Assembly: GCA_963724625.1 (NCBI GenBank)
Contig: CAVRVO010000017.1
Span: 372,001-436,000, forward strand
Reading direction: 5' to 3'
Length of the DNA stretch: 64,000 nucleotides
DNA from: DATBVX01 sp963724625
Lineage (GTDB): Bacteria; Pseudomonadota; Gammaproteobacteria; Steroidobacterales; Steroidobacteraceae
Below the pieces are notes generated by a model, which was not told the DNA's origin, did not search any database, and saw nothing but the letters and a program-made list of their open reading frames with translations. The translations under genes and the position numbers were made by a program. Below are positions 53,569-62,374 of the stretch, piece after piece. Each line of letters begins with the position of its first letter. Position 1 is the stretch's first letter.

Positions 53569-54549
53569 ATGAGCAATAGTCTGCATGCACCGCCCGGCAC
53601 GATCCGCAACGACTGGACGCTCGAGGAGGTTCGCGGCCTGTTCGCTCTGCCGTTCGCCGACCTGATGTTCCTCGCGCAGCAGACTCACCGCGCGTACCAC
53701 GCGGCCAACCAGGTGCAGGTCAGCACGCTCCTCAGTATCAAGACCGGTGGTTGCCCCGAGGACTGTGCCTACTGCCCACAGAGCATTCGGTACCACACGG
53801 GTGTCGAGCGCGAGGAGTTGATGGATGTCGACACCGTCGTCGAGCGGGCCAGGGCCGCACGGCAGGCGGGCGCTACCCGTTTTTGCATGGGCGCCGCGTA
53901 TCGCAGTCCCAAGGCGCGTGAGCTCACCCAGATCGCGGCGATGGTGCGTGAAGTGCGAGCGCTCGGCCTCGAGACCTGCGCGACCCTCGGCATGCTGACC
54001 CCTGAACAGGCTGGAGAACTCAAGAGCGCCGGCCTCGATTACTACAACCACAATCTCGACAGCTCCGCTGAGCACTACGAGAAGATCATCACCACGCGCA
54101 CTTACCAGGATCGGCTGGACACGCTCGCCGCGGTACGTGCCGCAGGAATCAAGGTGTGCTGCGGCGGGATCCTCGGCATGGGTGAGACGGAGCTCGACCG
54201 CGCCAAGCTTCTGCACACACTTGCCACGCTGCCGCAACACCCGGAGAGCGTACCGATCAATCAGCTCGTGCAAGTACCGGGCACGCCGCTCGATGGCGCC
54301 CCGCGGCTCGATCCCCTGGAATTCGTGCGCGCGATCGCGGTGGCTCGGGTCCTGATACCGAAAGCACATGTGCGTTTGTCGGCCGGGCGCAGCGAGATGA
54401 GCGATGAGTTGCAGGCGCTGTGTTTCCTCGCCGGCGCCAACTCGATTTTCTACGGCGAGAAGCTGTTGACGACCGGGAACCCCGATGTCGCGCACGACCA
54501 GGAGCTATTCGCACGCCTTGGAGTCGAGCCTGAGCCCTGCATTGCGTGA
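53569..54549 (+). CDS. bioB: Biotin synthase
   Basis: A 326-residue radical SAM enzyme that inserts sulfur into dethiobiotin. The 4Fe-4S motif is CPEDCAYCPQS, and later conserved parts are RFCMGAAYRSPK, AGLDYYNHNLDS and RLSAGRSEMSDE. First gene of bioBFCD behind the BirA-controlled promoter. Confidence 0.97.
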   Translation: MSNSLHAPPGTIRNDWTLEEVRGLFALPFADLMFLAQQTHRAYHAANQVQVSTLLSIKTGGCPEDCAYCPQSIRYHTGVEREELMDVDTVVERARAARQAGATRFCMGAAYRSPKARELTQIAAMVREVRALGLETCATLGMLTPEQAGELKSAGLDYYNHNLDSSAEHYEKIITTRTYQDRLDTLAAVRAAGIKVCCGGILGMGETELDRAKLLHTLATLPQHPESVPINQLVQVPGTPLDGAPRLDPLEFVRAIAVARVLIPKAHVRLSAGRSEMSDELQALCFLAGANSIFYGEKLLTTGNPDVAHDQELFARLGVEPEPCIA

Positions 54550-55705
54550 AACACTCGAGGAGCTGCGCAAGCGCCAGTTATATCGGCGCCGTCGAATCGT
54601 GCAGGAGTGGCCGCAAGATTCCGAAGGCGTAGTGGCCCTGGTCGAAGGCTCACGCCGCACGGTCTTCTGCAGCAATGATTACCTCGGCCTCGCGCACCAT
54701 CCGCGCGTGATCGCCGCGCTGGGTGACGCGGCCGCACGCTACGGCGCTGGCAGCGGCGCGTCACATCTGGTGACCGGTCACTGCGTCGAGCATCACGCGC
54801 TGGAAGAAGAGCTCGCAGCCTTTACCGGTCGCGAGCGCGCCTTGCTCTTTTCCACCGGCTACATGGCGAATATCGGTGTCGCGAGTGCGCTCGTGGGGCG
54901 CACCGACCAGGTGCTCGAGGATCGGCTGAATCATGCGTCGCTCCTTGACGCAGGACTGCTCTCCGGCGCCCGCTTCTCGCGCTACGCGCACTGTGACTCC
55001 GCGGCACTCGAAGCACGGCTCGCGGAAAGCGAGTCCGGCGCCGCGCTCGTGATGACCGATGGTGTTTTCAGCATGGACGGAGATATCGCGCCTCTCGATG
55101 CGCTCGCGCGCATAGCCCAAGCAAAGCGCGCGTGGCTGATGGTTGACGATGCGCACGGCATCGGTGTCCTCGGTCGAAGCGGCCGCGGCACGATCGAGCA
55201 CTTCGGGCTCGACGCCCGACAGGTGCCCATCCTGATGGGAACGCTCGGCAAGGCGTTCGGAACTTTCGGCGCCTTCGTGGCCGGTACCGAGGATCTCATC
55301 GAATACCTCATTCAGAGAGCGCGAACACATATCTATACGACCGCGTTGCCTCCCGGAATCGCGGGCGCGACCCGCACGGCACTGCGTCTGATAGAGGAGG
55401 AGAGCTGGCGACGCGATCGCCTCAATGCCAACGTCACGCGCTTTCGCAGCCTGGCAGGTGGCGCTGGAATTGATCTGACCGACTCGCAGACTCCCATCCA
55501 GCCCATCGTGCTCGGAACCGCCGCACGCGCGCTCGCAGTCAGCGAGGCGCTGTGGGAGCGGGGATTCTGGGTAACTGCAATCCGCCCGCCCACCGTGCCC
55601 GAAGGGACTGCGCGCCTGCGCATCACGTTCTCCGCGGCGCATCGCGAAGCACAGATCGATGGTCTCGTCGAAGCTCTTGCTGAGGCTTTGCGACGACCGT
55701 CATGA
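54485..55705 (+). CDS. bioF: 8-amino-7-oxononanoate synthase
   Basis: A PLP enzyme condensing pimeloyl-ACP with L-alanine. It has FCSNDYLGLAHHP, GAGSGASHLVTGH, VDDAHGIGVLG and the PLP Lys in TLGKAFGTFGAF. The frame opens at ATG 54485, overlapping bioB by 65 bases; a TTG near 54519 gives a shorter, more typical N-terminus. It overlaps bioC by 4 nt. Confidence 0.96.
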   Translation: MSRTTRSYSHALESSLSPALRETLEELRKRQLYRRRRIVQEWPQDSEGVVALVEGSRRTVFCSNDYLGLAHHPRVIAALGDAAARYGAGSGASHLVTGHCVEHHALEEELAAFTGRERALLFSTGYMANIGVASALVGRTDQVLEDRLNHASLLDAGLLSGARFSRYAHCDSAALEARLAESESGAALVMTDGVFSMDGDIAPLDALARIAQAKRAWLMVDDAHGIGVLGRSGRGTIEHFGLDARQVPILMGTLGKAFGTFGAFVAGTEDLIEYLIQRARTHIYTTALPPGIAGATRTALRLIEEESWRRDRLNANVTRFRSLAGGAGIDLTDSQTPIQPIVLGTAARALAVSEALWERGFWVTAIRPPTVPEGTARLRITFSAAHREAQIDGLVEALAEALRRPS

Positions 55706-56583
55706 GTCCGTCCCGCAACCCATCCGTCGAGCCCTTCGCGCTCGATCGGCGCCAGATGCGCCGTGCTTTCGAGCGCGCGAGCCAGAGCTACGACCGGGCA
55801 GCGGTATTGCAGACCGAGGTTCGTCAGCGCCTGCTCTCGCGGCTGGACTATCTGAAGCTCGAGCCCCAGGTCATCGTCGATGCCGGATGCGGAACCGGGC
55901 ATGCGGCGCGCGAACTCAAGAAGCGCTTCCCGCGCGCCCGTGTCATAGCACTCGACATCGCGATGGGAATGTTGCGCGAGGCGAGGCACAGCCAGGGCTG
56001 GTGGCGCAGATTCGAGCGCGTGTGCGCGGATGCCGAGCGCATGCCGCTGGCGGATGCCAGCGTCGATCTCATTTTCAGCAACCTGATGCTGCAGTGGTGC
56101 GACGAACCCGATGGGATATTTCGCGAGTTCCGGCGCGTGCTGAAGCCGCGCGGGCTCGTCACCTTCAGCACCTTCGGTCCCGATACGCTCATGGAGTTGC
56201 GGGCCGCGTGGGCCGGCGTCGATCGGCGCACGCACGTCAGCCGCTTCATCGACATGCACGACATCGGCGATGCCCTGGTGCGCGCCCGGCTCGTGGAACC
56301 GGTGCTGGACGTCGAACGTTTCACGTTGACGTACGATACCGCCATCGCGCTGATGCGGGATCTGAAGGCCATTGGCGCGCAGAACGCTACCGCGGGTCGG
56401 CCATCCGGGCTCACCGGTCGCGCAGCGTTCACCGCAGTCACGGCGGGATATGAGAAGTTTCGGGTCGAAGGGCGGCTGCCCGCCACTTATGAAGTGGTCC
56501 TCGGCCAGGCGTGGGGTGCAATCCCGCGTGAAAGTGAGGTAAGAGTGCCTGTCAGCGACATCGCGCACCGTGGCCGTCTCTAA
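55702..56583 (+). CDS. bioC: Malonyl-[acyl-carrier protein] O-methyltransferase
   Basis: A 293-residue SAM methyltransferase that methylates malonyl-ACP, disguising it for pimeloyl synthesis. The SAM-binding motif is VIVDAGCGTGHAAREL; YDRAAVLQ near the N-terminus and FSTFGPDTLMELR are BioC hallmarks. The gene overlaps bioF and is 3 bases from bioD. Confidence 0.95.
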   Translation: MSPSRNPSVEPFALDRRQMRRAFERASQSYDRAAVLQTEVRQRLLSRLDYLKLEPQVIVDAGCGTGHAARELKKRFPRARVIALDIAMGMLREARHSQGWWRRFERVCADAERMPLADASVDLIFSNLMLQWCDEPDGIFREFRRVLKPRGLVTFSTFGPDTLMELRAAWAGVDRRTHVSRFIDMHDIGDALVRARLVEPVLDVERFTLTYDTAIALMRDLKAIGAQNATAGRPSGLTGRAAFTAVTAGYEKFRVEGRLPATYEVVLGQAWGAIPRESEVRVPVSDIAHRGRL

Positions 56584-56586
56584 CGC

Positions 56587-57270
56587 ATGCCACGCAAGAC
56601 CGTTTTCGTAACCGGTACCGATACGGGCGTCGGCAAAACGTTGATTGCCGCGGCATTGCTACGGGCGTTGCGGATGCGCGGCCACAAAGTTGCGGGGATG
56701 AAGCCGGTTGCATCGGGAGCCCGGCAGACTGCCGAGGGCTGGATCAACGAGGATGCAATCGCCTTGATGGCAGAGGCGAGCGAGCCCGCTCCGTATCGAA
56801 TCGTCAACCCGTATTCGTTCGATCCGGCAGTTGCACCGCATATCGCCGCAGTCGAGGCGGGCATCCGCATTGATCTGCGCGAAATTGAGCGAGCTTTTCG
56901 CATCCTGTCTGGATTGGCCGATGTCGTGGTCGTCGAGGGTGCGGGTGGCTGGCTGACGCCCCTCAACGAGCGCGAGTCTTTCGCGGATCTCGCGCGCGCT
57001 ATTCATGCAAAGGTGGTGCTGGTAGTAGGCATGCGCCTCGGATGCCTGAATCATGCGCTCCTGACTGCGCACGCAATCCAGGCCAGCGGTCAGCGCCTGG
57101 TGGGGTGGGTCGCCAACGGCGTCGATGCTCGTTTTGAGCGTGCGTCGGACAACCTGCGTAGCCTGGAGCAGCGGCTGAGCGCCCCGCTACTGGGGAGCGT
57201 TCCGCACCAGGCTCAGCCCTCTGCCAGCACCAGCAGCGAGTTTCTGGATATCGACCTGCTCAAGCTTTGA
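56587..57270 (+). CDS. bioD: Dethiobiotin synthetase
   Basis: A 227-residue ATP-dependent carboxylase. The P-loop is TGTDTGVGKTLIAAAL, followed by MKPVASGA and VVEGAGGWLTPLNE. Last recognised gene of the bio operon; bioA and the demethylase bioH are not in the window. Confidence 0.96.
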   Translation: MPRKTVFVTGTDTGVGKTLIAAALLRALRMRGHKVAGMKPVASGARQTAEGWINEDAIALMAEASEPAPYRIVNPYSFDPAVAPHIAAVEAGIRIDLREIERAFRILSGLADVVVVEGAGGWLTPLNERESFADLARAIHAKVVLVVGMRLGCLNHALLTAHAIQASGQRLVGWVANGVDARFERASDNLRSLEQRLSAPLLGSVPHQAQPSASTSSEFLDIDLLKL

Positions 57271-57292
57271 CGGCGCGCCGTTAAGTATTTGA

Positions 57293-57314
57293 GTGGGTGA
57301 GAATTCTCGCCTAC
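57293..57314. promoter_or_regulatory. Palindrome upstream of the cytochrome oxidase cluster
   Basis: A 22-base near-palindrome centred on GAGAATTCTC, with G-T wobble at two positions in the outer arms (GTGGGT against GCCTAC). It lies between bioD and the first gene of the oxidase cluster. It could be an operator or a weak terminator of the bio operon. Nothing identifies the binding protein. Confidence 0.4.
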
Positions 57315-57346
57315 CATGCGCGCTCTGGCGGGGGCGGTGAGAGACC

Positions 57347-57880
57347 GTGACGGATACGACTACAAGCGCAGCCCAGGAGCCGACCTACTACTTGGAGTTG
57401 CGCCCGAACTGCGCGCTGACGCCCGGCGCGGCACTCCTCTTCTTTGCGTCGCTCTGCGCCGTATCGTTTTCGATCGCCGGGTTATTCGCCGCGCAAGGGT
57501 TCTGGCCGGTATTCCCCTTCGCTGGCCTCGAGATGGTAGTGCTCGGCTGGGCGCTGAGGGTAAGCCTGCGGGGGCGATACGTCCGTCAACGCGTGAGCGT
57601 GTCCGCGGCGCAGATCGTAGTAGAGCTCCACACCCGCTCGACCCGGGAGCGCCTCGTGTTTCCTCGGCACTGGGCCAAGGTTACACTTCGCGCCTCGTAT
57701 ACGGCGCTGCACCCCAGCCGACTGCTGATCGAATCCCACGGTCGCGCGTGCGAGATCGGCGGGTTCCTCACGGAGGAAGAGCGGCGCGGGCTTGCAGCAC
57801 GGCTCAAGCAGGTGATTGGTACGATCAATGAGTCGCCGCCCCTCGAAGTGCGCGGGGTGGATCAGGCCATGGCGCGCTGA
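57347..57880 (+). CDS. DUF2244 membrane protein of the cytochrome oxidase cluster
   Basis: A 177-residue DUF2244 protein with two adjacent TM helices (ALLFFASLCAVSFSIAGLFA and WPVFPFAGLEMVVLGWAL, residues ~30-75) and a C-terminal domain (FPRHWAKVTLRAS, IGGFLTEEERRGLAARLK). Members commonly sit in front of coxB in proteobacteria, but their role is not known. GTG start at 57347 behind a G-rich ribosome site. Confidence 0.88.
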   Translation: MTDTTTSAAQEPTYYLELRPNCALTPGAALLFFASLCAVSFSIAGLFAAQGFWPVFPFAGLEMVVLGWALRVSLRGRYVRQRVSVSAAQIVVELHTRSTRERLVFPRHWAKVTLRASYTALHPSRLLIESHGRACEIGGFLTEEERRGLAARLKQVIGTINESPPLEVRGVDQAMAR

Positions 57881-57917
57881 TGGCAATTCGAACTCAAAAC
57901 GTGGAGCTCAAGGTCGC

Positions 57918-58799
57918 ATGGTCATGAATTTCGCATCGAGCTGGCGTCGCGTCCTCATGCTGCTCGCGCTCGCCTGGATGACGCCGGTGTTCGCGGCCCA
58001 CGATCTGAACATGCCGGTGGGCGTCACGGAGCTCAGCAAGGAGATCTACGCCCTGCACATGAAGATCTTCTGGTGGTGCGTGGCCATCGCGATCGTCGTG
58101 TTCGGCGTGATGATCTATTCGATCGCCACGTTCCGTAAGTCCAAGGGCGCGGTCGCCGACGTGAAGCTGACCCACAGCCACAAGGTGGAAGTCATCTGGA
58201 CGATCGTGCCGATCCTGATCCTGGTGGTCATGGCAATCCCGGCGGCAAAGACGCTCATCCAGATCGAAGACACTCGCAACACCGAGCTGTCGATCAAGGT
58301 CACGGCCTATCAATGGAAATGGCACTACGATTACCTGGATAAAGGCGTGAGCTACTTCTCGCAGCTTGCGCAAACGAGCAATACCGCGCGGCAACTGGGC
58401 TCGGGCATCGATCCGACGACGGTGGATCACTACCTGCTGGATGTCGACCATCCGCTGGTCGTTCCGGAAGGCACCAAGGTACGACTGCTCCTGACCGCGA
58501 ACGACGTCATTCACGCCTGGTGGGTGCCGGATTTCGGCATGAAGAAGGACGCGATTCCGGGCTTCGTCAACGAGATGTGGTTCAAGGTCGATGAAGGCAA
58601 GGCGGGGTTCTACCGCGGGCAGTGCGCGGAGCTGTGCGGTCGCGATCACGGCTTCATGCCGATCGTGGTGGAAGTGAAGACCAAGGCGGACTTCGCCAGC
58701 TGGCTCGAGGAGCAGAAAGCCGCAGCCAAGCCCGCTGAGCCGGCCACGGCGGCGACACCCGATCCGAATCTCAGCACCACCGTCGCCCAGACGCCCTGA
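57918..58799 (+). CDS. ctaC: Cytochrome c oxidase subunit II
   Basis: A 293-residue CoxB with a signal peptide (VLMLLALAWMTPVFA), two TM helices (~45-105) and a periplasmic cupredoxin domain. The CuA ligands are in YRGQCAELCGRDHGFM plus the upstream DVIHAWWVPDFG His. There is no fused cytochrome c domain, and a Pro/Ala tail ends the protein. Starts at 57918 and 57924 are both possible; longer frames have no signal-like N-terminus. Confidence 0.95.
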   Translation: MVMNFASSWRRVLMLLALAWMTPVFAAHDLNMPVGVTELSKEIYALHMKIFWWCVAIAIVVFGVMIYSIATFRKSKGAVADVKLTHSHKVEVIWTIVPILILVVMAIPAAKTLIQIEDTRNTELSIKVTAYQWKWHYDYLDKGVSYFSQLAQTSNTARQLGSGIDPTTVDHYLLDVDHPLVVPEGTKVRLLLTANDVIHAWWVPDFGMKKDAIPGFVNEMWFKVDEGKAGFYRGQCAELCGRDHGFMPIVVEVKTKADFASWLEEQKAAAKPAEPATAATPDPNLSTTVAQTP

Positions 58800-58837
58800 A
58801 GCCCACTCGCAACGCATCCACGCGACAGAGACCCGAT

Positions 58838-60490
58838 ATGGCACCGTACGCCGACAAGCACAGCCACGCTTCCCACGATCACGCTGCCGACGCGCATCAC
58901 GATGAGAAGCCGAGCGGCATCACGCGCTGGCTCTTCACCACCAATCACAAGGACATCGGCACGCTCTACCTGGTGTTCGCGTGCATCATGTTCTTCATCG
59001 GCGGCGCCTTCGCGATGGTGATCCGCGCCGAGCTCTTCAAACCGGGGCTGCAGATCGTCGACCCGGGCCTGTTCAACGAATTCACCACCCTGCACGCGTT
59101 GATCATGATCTTCGGCGCGATCATGCCGGCGTGGGTCGGGCTTGCGAACTGGATGATCCCGATGCAGATCGGCGCGCCAGATATGGCGCTGCCGCGCATG
59201 AACAACTACAGCTTCTGGATCCTGCCGTTCGCGTTCACGCTGCTGATCGGTTCGATGTTCGTGCCCGGCGGCGGGCCGGCGGGCGGCTGGACGTTGTATC
59301 CACCGCTGTCCTTGCAGGCCGGTAACAGCCTGCCCATGACCATCTTCGCGATTCACCTGATGGGCGCCTCCTCCATCATGGGCGCGATCAACATCATCGT
59401 AACGATCATGAATCTGCGTCTGAAGAACATGTCCCTGCTGCATCTGCCGCTGTTCGTGTGGACATGGCTGATCACGGCGTACCTGCTGATCGCGGTGATG
59501 CCGGTGCTCGCGGGCGCGGTGACGATGCTGCTGACCGATCATTTCTTCGGCACGCGCTTCTTCAGCGCTGCGGGCGGCGGCGACCCGGTGATGTTCCAGC
59601 ATATCTTCTGGTTCTTCGGGCACCCCGAGGTGTACATCCTGATCCTGCCGGCCTTCGGCATCGTCTCGGAAGTGATCCCGGCATTCTCGCGCAAGCCGCT
59701 CTTCGGCTACGACGCGATGGTGTATGCGACCGCAAGTATTGCGTTCCTCTCCTTCATCGTCTGGGCCCACCATATGTTCACGGTGGGCATGCCGCTCGCG
59801 GCGCAGCTGTTCTTCATGCTGTCGACGATGCTGATCGCGGTACCGACCGGCGTGAAGGTGTTCAACTGGACGGCGACAATGTGGAAGGGCTCGCTCAGCT
59901 TCGAGCCTCCGATGCTGTTCGCGCTGGCGTTCCTGTTCCTGTTCTCGATCGGCGGCTTCTCCGGGCTGATGCTCGCGATCGTGCCGGCGGACTTCCAGTA
60001 CCAGGACACTTACTTCGTCGTGGCCCATTTCCACTACGTGCTGGTGCCGGGCTCGATCTTCGCCATCATGGCCGGGGTCTATTACTGGCTGCCGAAATGG
60101 ACCGGCCACATGTATGACATGAAGCTCGCCACCTGGCACTTCTGGTTGTCGGCGATCTTCGTCAATGTACTGTTCTTCCCGCAGCACTTTCTCGGGCTCG
60201 CCGGCATGCCACGCCGCATCCCCGACTACGCTACGCAATTTGCAGACTGGAACATGGTCTCCTCGCTCGGTGGTTTTGGTTTCGGCCTCTCGCAGCTGCT
60301 GTTCCCGTACATCATCTGGAAGTGCGTGCGCGGCGGTGCGAAAGCGACCAGCGACGTGTGGGAAGGCTCGCATGGCCTCGAATGGCTGCTGCCCTCGCCG
60401 CCGCCTTATCACAGCTGGGAAACGGCGCCGAACATTCAGTTCGGCGAAGAGGCGGGCGAATACGATCCCCATGCCGAGCATTCGAAGTGA
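58838..60490 (+). CDS. ctaD: Cytochrome c oxidase subunit I
   Basis: A 550-residue catalytic subunit with twelve helices that binds haem a, haem a3 and CuB and pumps protons. CuB and haem ligands appear in GHPEVYILILPAFG, VWAHHMFTVGM and VAHFHYVLVPG. The HPEVY-to-HH distance is that of A-family oxidases. A His/Asp-rich N-terminus precedes the fold. Confidence 0.97.
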   Translation: MAPYADKHSHASHDHAADAHHDEKPSGITRWLFTTNHKDIGTLYLVFACIMFFIGGAFAMVIRAELFKPGLQIVDPGLFNEFTTLHALIMIFGAIMPAWVGLANWMIPMQIGAPDMALPRMNNYSFWILPFAFTLLIGSMFVPGGGPAGGWTLYPPLSLQAGNSLPMTIFAIHLMGASSIMGAINIIVTIMNLRLKNMSLLHLPLFVWTWLITAYLLIAVMPVLAGAVTMLLTDHFFGTRFFSAAGGGDPVMFQHIFWFFGHPEVYILILPAFGIVSEVIPAFSRKPLFGYDAMVYATASIAFLSFIVWAHHMFTVGMPLAAQLFFMLSTMLIAVPTGVKVFNWTATMWKGSLSFEPPMLFALAFLFLFSIGGFSGLMLAIVPADFQYQDTYFVVAHFHYVLVPGSIFAIMAGVYYWLPKWTGHMYDMKLATWHFWLSAIFVNVLFFPQHFLGLAGMPRRIPDYATQFADWNMVSSLGGFGFGLSQLLFPYIIWKCVRGGAKATSDVWEGSHGLEWLLPSPPPYHSWETAPNIQFGEEAGEYDPHAEHSK

Positions 60491-60496
60491 ATCCGC

Positions 60497-60625
60497 GTGC
60501 AGGGCGATGACCGGCAGCGCCGCCGCGACATCAGACGCCTCGCCATCGGATTGGCGCTGGTGGCGCTCGCGTTTTACGTCGGCTTCATCCTGTTGAGCGT
60601 ATATCGCAGCCATGCCGGGAGCTGA
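60497..60625 (+). CDS. Small single-TM cytochrome oxidase assembly protein
   Basis: A 42-residue frame from GTG 60497: a basic head (QGDDRQRRRDIRRL), one hydrophobic helix (AIGLALVALAFYVGFILL) and a short tail. It begins 6 bases after ctaD and overlaps ctaG by 14 bases. Basic-in topology, length and position match the small cytochrome oxidase assembly proteins encoded between ctaD and ctaG in other proteobacteria. No obvious ribosome site, so translation is likely coupled to ctaD. Confidence 0.7.
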   Translation: MQGDDRQRRRDIRRLAIGLALVALAFYVGFILLSVYRSHAGS

Positions 60626-61187
60626 CGACATCAAAGAGCCCAAGCCTGAGAACCGAGCGCTGGTGCTGCGGCTGTGCGCCTTCGCCCTCGGCAGCTTCGG
60701 GTTCGGCTTCGCATTGGTGCCGCTGTATGACGCCTTCTGTCGCGTCATCGGCGTGGATGACCGCGTGGCTCTCACCACGCCGTCGCGCGCCGTGGAGGCG
60801 CCGCAAACCAGTCGCAGTGTGACGGTGGAGTTCGTCGCCAACCTGCCCACCAACGGCAGCTTCGAGTTCCGTCCTGCAGTTACCTCGATGCAGGTGCATC
60901 CAGGCAAGCTCTACGAGACCACTTTCTACGCGCGTAATCTGACCGGCCACGACACCGTGGCCCAGGCAGTGCCCAGCGTGGCGCCCGGACGCGTGTCCGG
61001 GTTCTTTCACAAGACGGAGTGCTTCTGCTTCACGCCACAGCACTTCCGCAAGGACGAGGGGCGCGACATGACGGTGCGCTTCATTCTTGATCCGGCGCTG
61101 CCGCCGGATACTGATCGCATCACGCTGGCGTATGTGTTTTATGGCCAGTCGCAGATGGCCCAGTCACAGATGGTCAATAACCGCTGA
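60612..61187 (+). CDS. ctaG: Cytochrome c oxidase assembly protein CtaG/Cox11
   Basis: A 191-residue copper chaperone that delivers CuB. One N-terminal TM helix is followed by a periplasmic immunoglobulin-like domain with the copper Cys pair in KTECFCFTPQHF. It precedes ctaE with a 27-base gap. Confidence 0.96.
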   Translation: MPGADDIKEPKPENRALVLRLCAFALGSFGFGFALVPLYDAFCRVIGVDDRVALTTPSRAVEAPQTSRSVTVEFVANLPTNGSFEFRPAVTSMQVHPGKLYETTFYARNLTGHDTVAQAVPSVAPGRVSGFFHKTECFCFTPQHFRKDEGRDMTVRFILDPALPPDTDRITLAYVFYGQSQMAQSQMVNNR

Positions 61188-61214
61188 ACCCGAAACGACC
61201 CCCGGTACCCCAAC

Positions 61215-62102
61215 ATGGCACACGCTCACGAAGCCCACGATCCGAACAAGTACTACATCCCGCACGGGAGTCCGTGGCCGTTCTTCGGCTCGATCACGCT
61301 GTTCGTGCTGATGGCCGGCGCGATCGCCTTCTTGAACGAGTGGGATGGCTCGCTCGGGGCCTGGTCTCTGTTGCCGGGTTTCGTGATGCTGGCGTTGCTG
61401 TTTTTCTTCTGGTTCGGCACGGTCGTCGACGAAAGCGAGCGCGGCATATTCAACCTGCAGGTCGACCGCAGTTTCCGTTTGGGAATGATGTGGTTCATCT
61501 TTTCGGAAGTGATGTTCTTCGCCGCGTTCTTCGGCGCCCTGTTCTACGCACGACAGTTCTCAGTACCCTGGCTCGGCGGCCAGGGCGTGAAGATCTTCAG
61601 CAATTTACTGCTGTGGAAGGACTACTCGGTCGCATGGCCCACCAACGGTCCGGGGCATATCGGCGGTGACTTCGAGATCATTCCGGCCTGGGAGATCCCA
61701 GCGCTCAACACCGCCATCCTGCTGTCGAGCGGCGTGACCGTGACGATCGCCCATCATATGCTGCGCGCCGGCAAGCGGGGCGGCCTGACCCTGTTTCTCG
61801 CGCTCACGTTCCTGCTGGGCTTCACGTTCGTCGGCCTGCAGGCTCACGAATATGGCGAGGCTTACCAGCACCTGAACCTCAAATTGTCCACCGGCGTGTA
61901 CGGTTCGACATTCTTCATGCTGACCGGCTTCCACGGCCTGCACGTGACCGTCGGCGCGATCATGCTGCTGGTCATCTGGCTGCGTGTGTTGAGAGGTCAC
62001 TTCACGCCACAGCGTCATTTCGCCTTCGAGGCGGTGAGCTGGTACTGGCACTTCGTCGACGTGGTGTGGCTGGGGCTTTTCGTCTTCGTCTACTGGCTGT
62101 AG
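61215..62102 (+). CDS. ctaE: Cytochrome c oxidase subunit III
   Basis: A 295-residue, seven-helix CoxC. Family segments include WPFFGSITLFVLMAG, WFIFSEVMFFAAFFGALFYAR (residues ~90-110), GLQAHEYGEAY and TGFHGLHVTVGAIML, ending WHFVDVVWLGLFVFVYWL. It stabilises proton uptake by subunit I. Confidence 0.97.
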   Translation: MAHAHEAHDPNKYYIPHGSPWPFFGSITLFVLMAGAIAFLNEWDGSLGAWSLLPGFVMLALLFFFWFGTVVDESERGIFNLQVDRSFRLGMMWFIFSEVMFFAAFFGALFYARQFSVPWLGGQGVKIFSNLLLWKDYSVAWPTNGPGHIGGDFEIIPAWEIPALNTAILLSSGVTVTIAHHMLRAGKRGGLTLFLALTFLLGFTFVGLQAHEYGEAYQHLNLKLSTGVYGSTFFMLTGFHGLHVTVGAIMLLVIWLRVLRGHFTPQRHFAFEAVSWYWHFVDVVWLGLFVFVYWL

Positions 62103-62112
62103 GCGGCGAAGT

Positions 62113-62325
62113 TCACTGCCCGACAGCGTGCGGCTGCAGCAGCCCGCGCGAATACGCGAGCATGAGCAGTGCAAAGAGCAGCACCGACAAACCGATTCGC
62201 CAGGTGAGCGCGCGCAGCATCTTCTTCGAGTCGCCCTTACCGCGCGACAGATGAAACAGGGCCGATCCCAGGCTCACGACGATGGCAATCAGCATCAGGA
62301 CGACCATCAGCTTGATGAGCGGCAC
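62113..62325 (-). CDS. DUF2909 / twin-TM protein, antisense within the oxidase cluster
   Basis: A 70-residue protein with two helices (KLMVVLMLIAIVVSLGSALFHL and RIGLSVLLFALLMLAYSRG) separated by a basic loop (SRGKGDSKKML). This matches the small DUF2909 family found next to coxC in proteobacteria. It is convergent with ctaE (10 bases) and divergent from surf1. Role unknown, presumably oxidase assembly (inference). Confidence 0.85.
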   Translation of the reverse strand: MPLIKLMVVLMLIAIVVSLGSALFHLSRGKGDSKKMLRALTWRIGLSVLLFALLMLAYSRGLLQPHAVGQ

Positions 62326-62374
62326 GTCGATTCCTCGTGAGGCTGCGCTGCACGGCAGTATAGGTCCTTAGACG

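Noticed and set aside
58646..60907. 753-residue open frame on the minus strand opposite ctaD
   Set aside because: It spans ctaD and its neighbours in reverse and consists of His/Glu/Arg/Gln-rich low-complexity sequence; ctaD is unambiguous.
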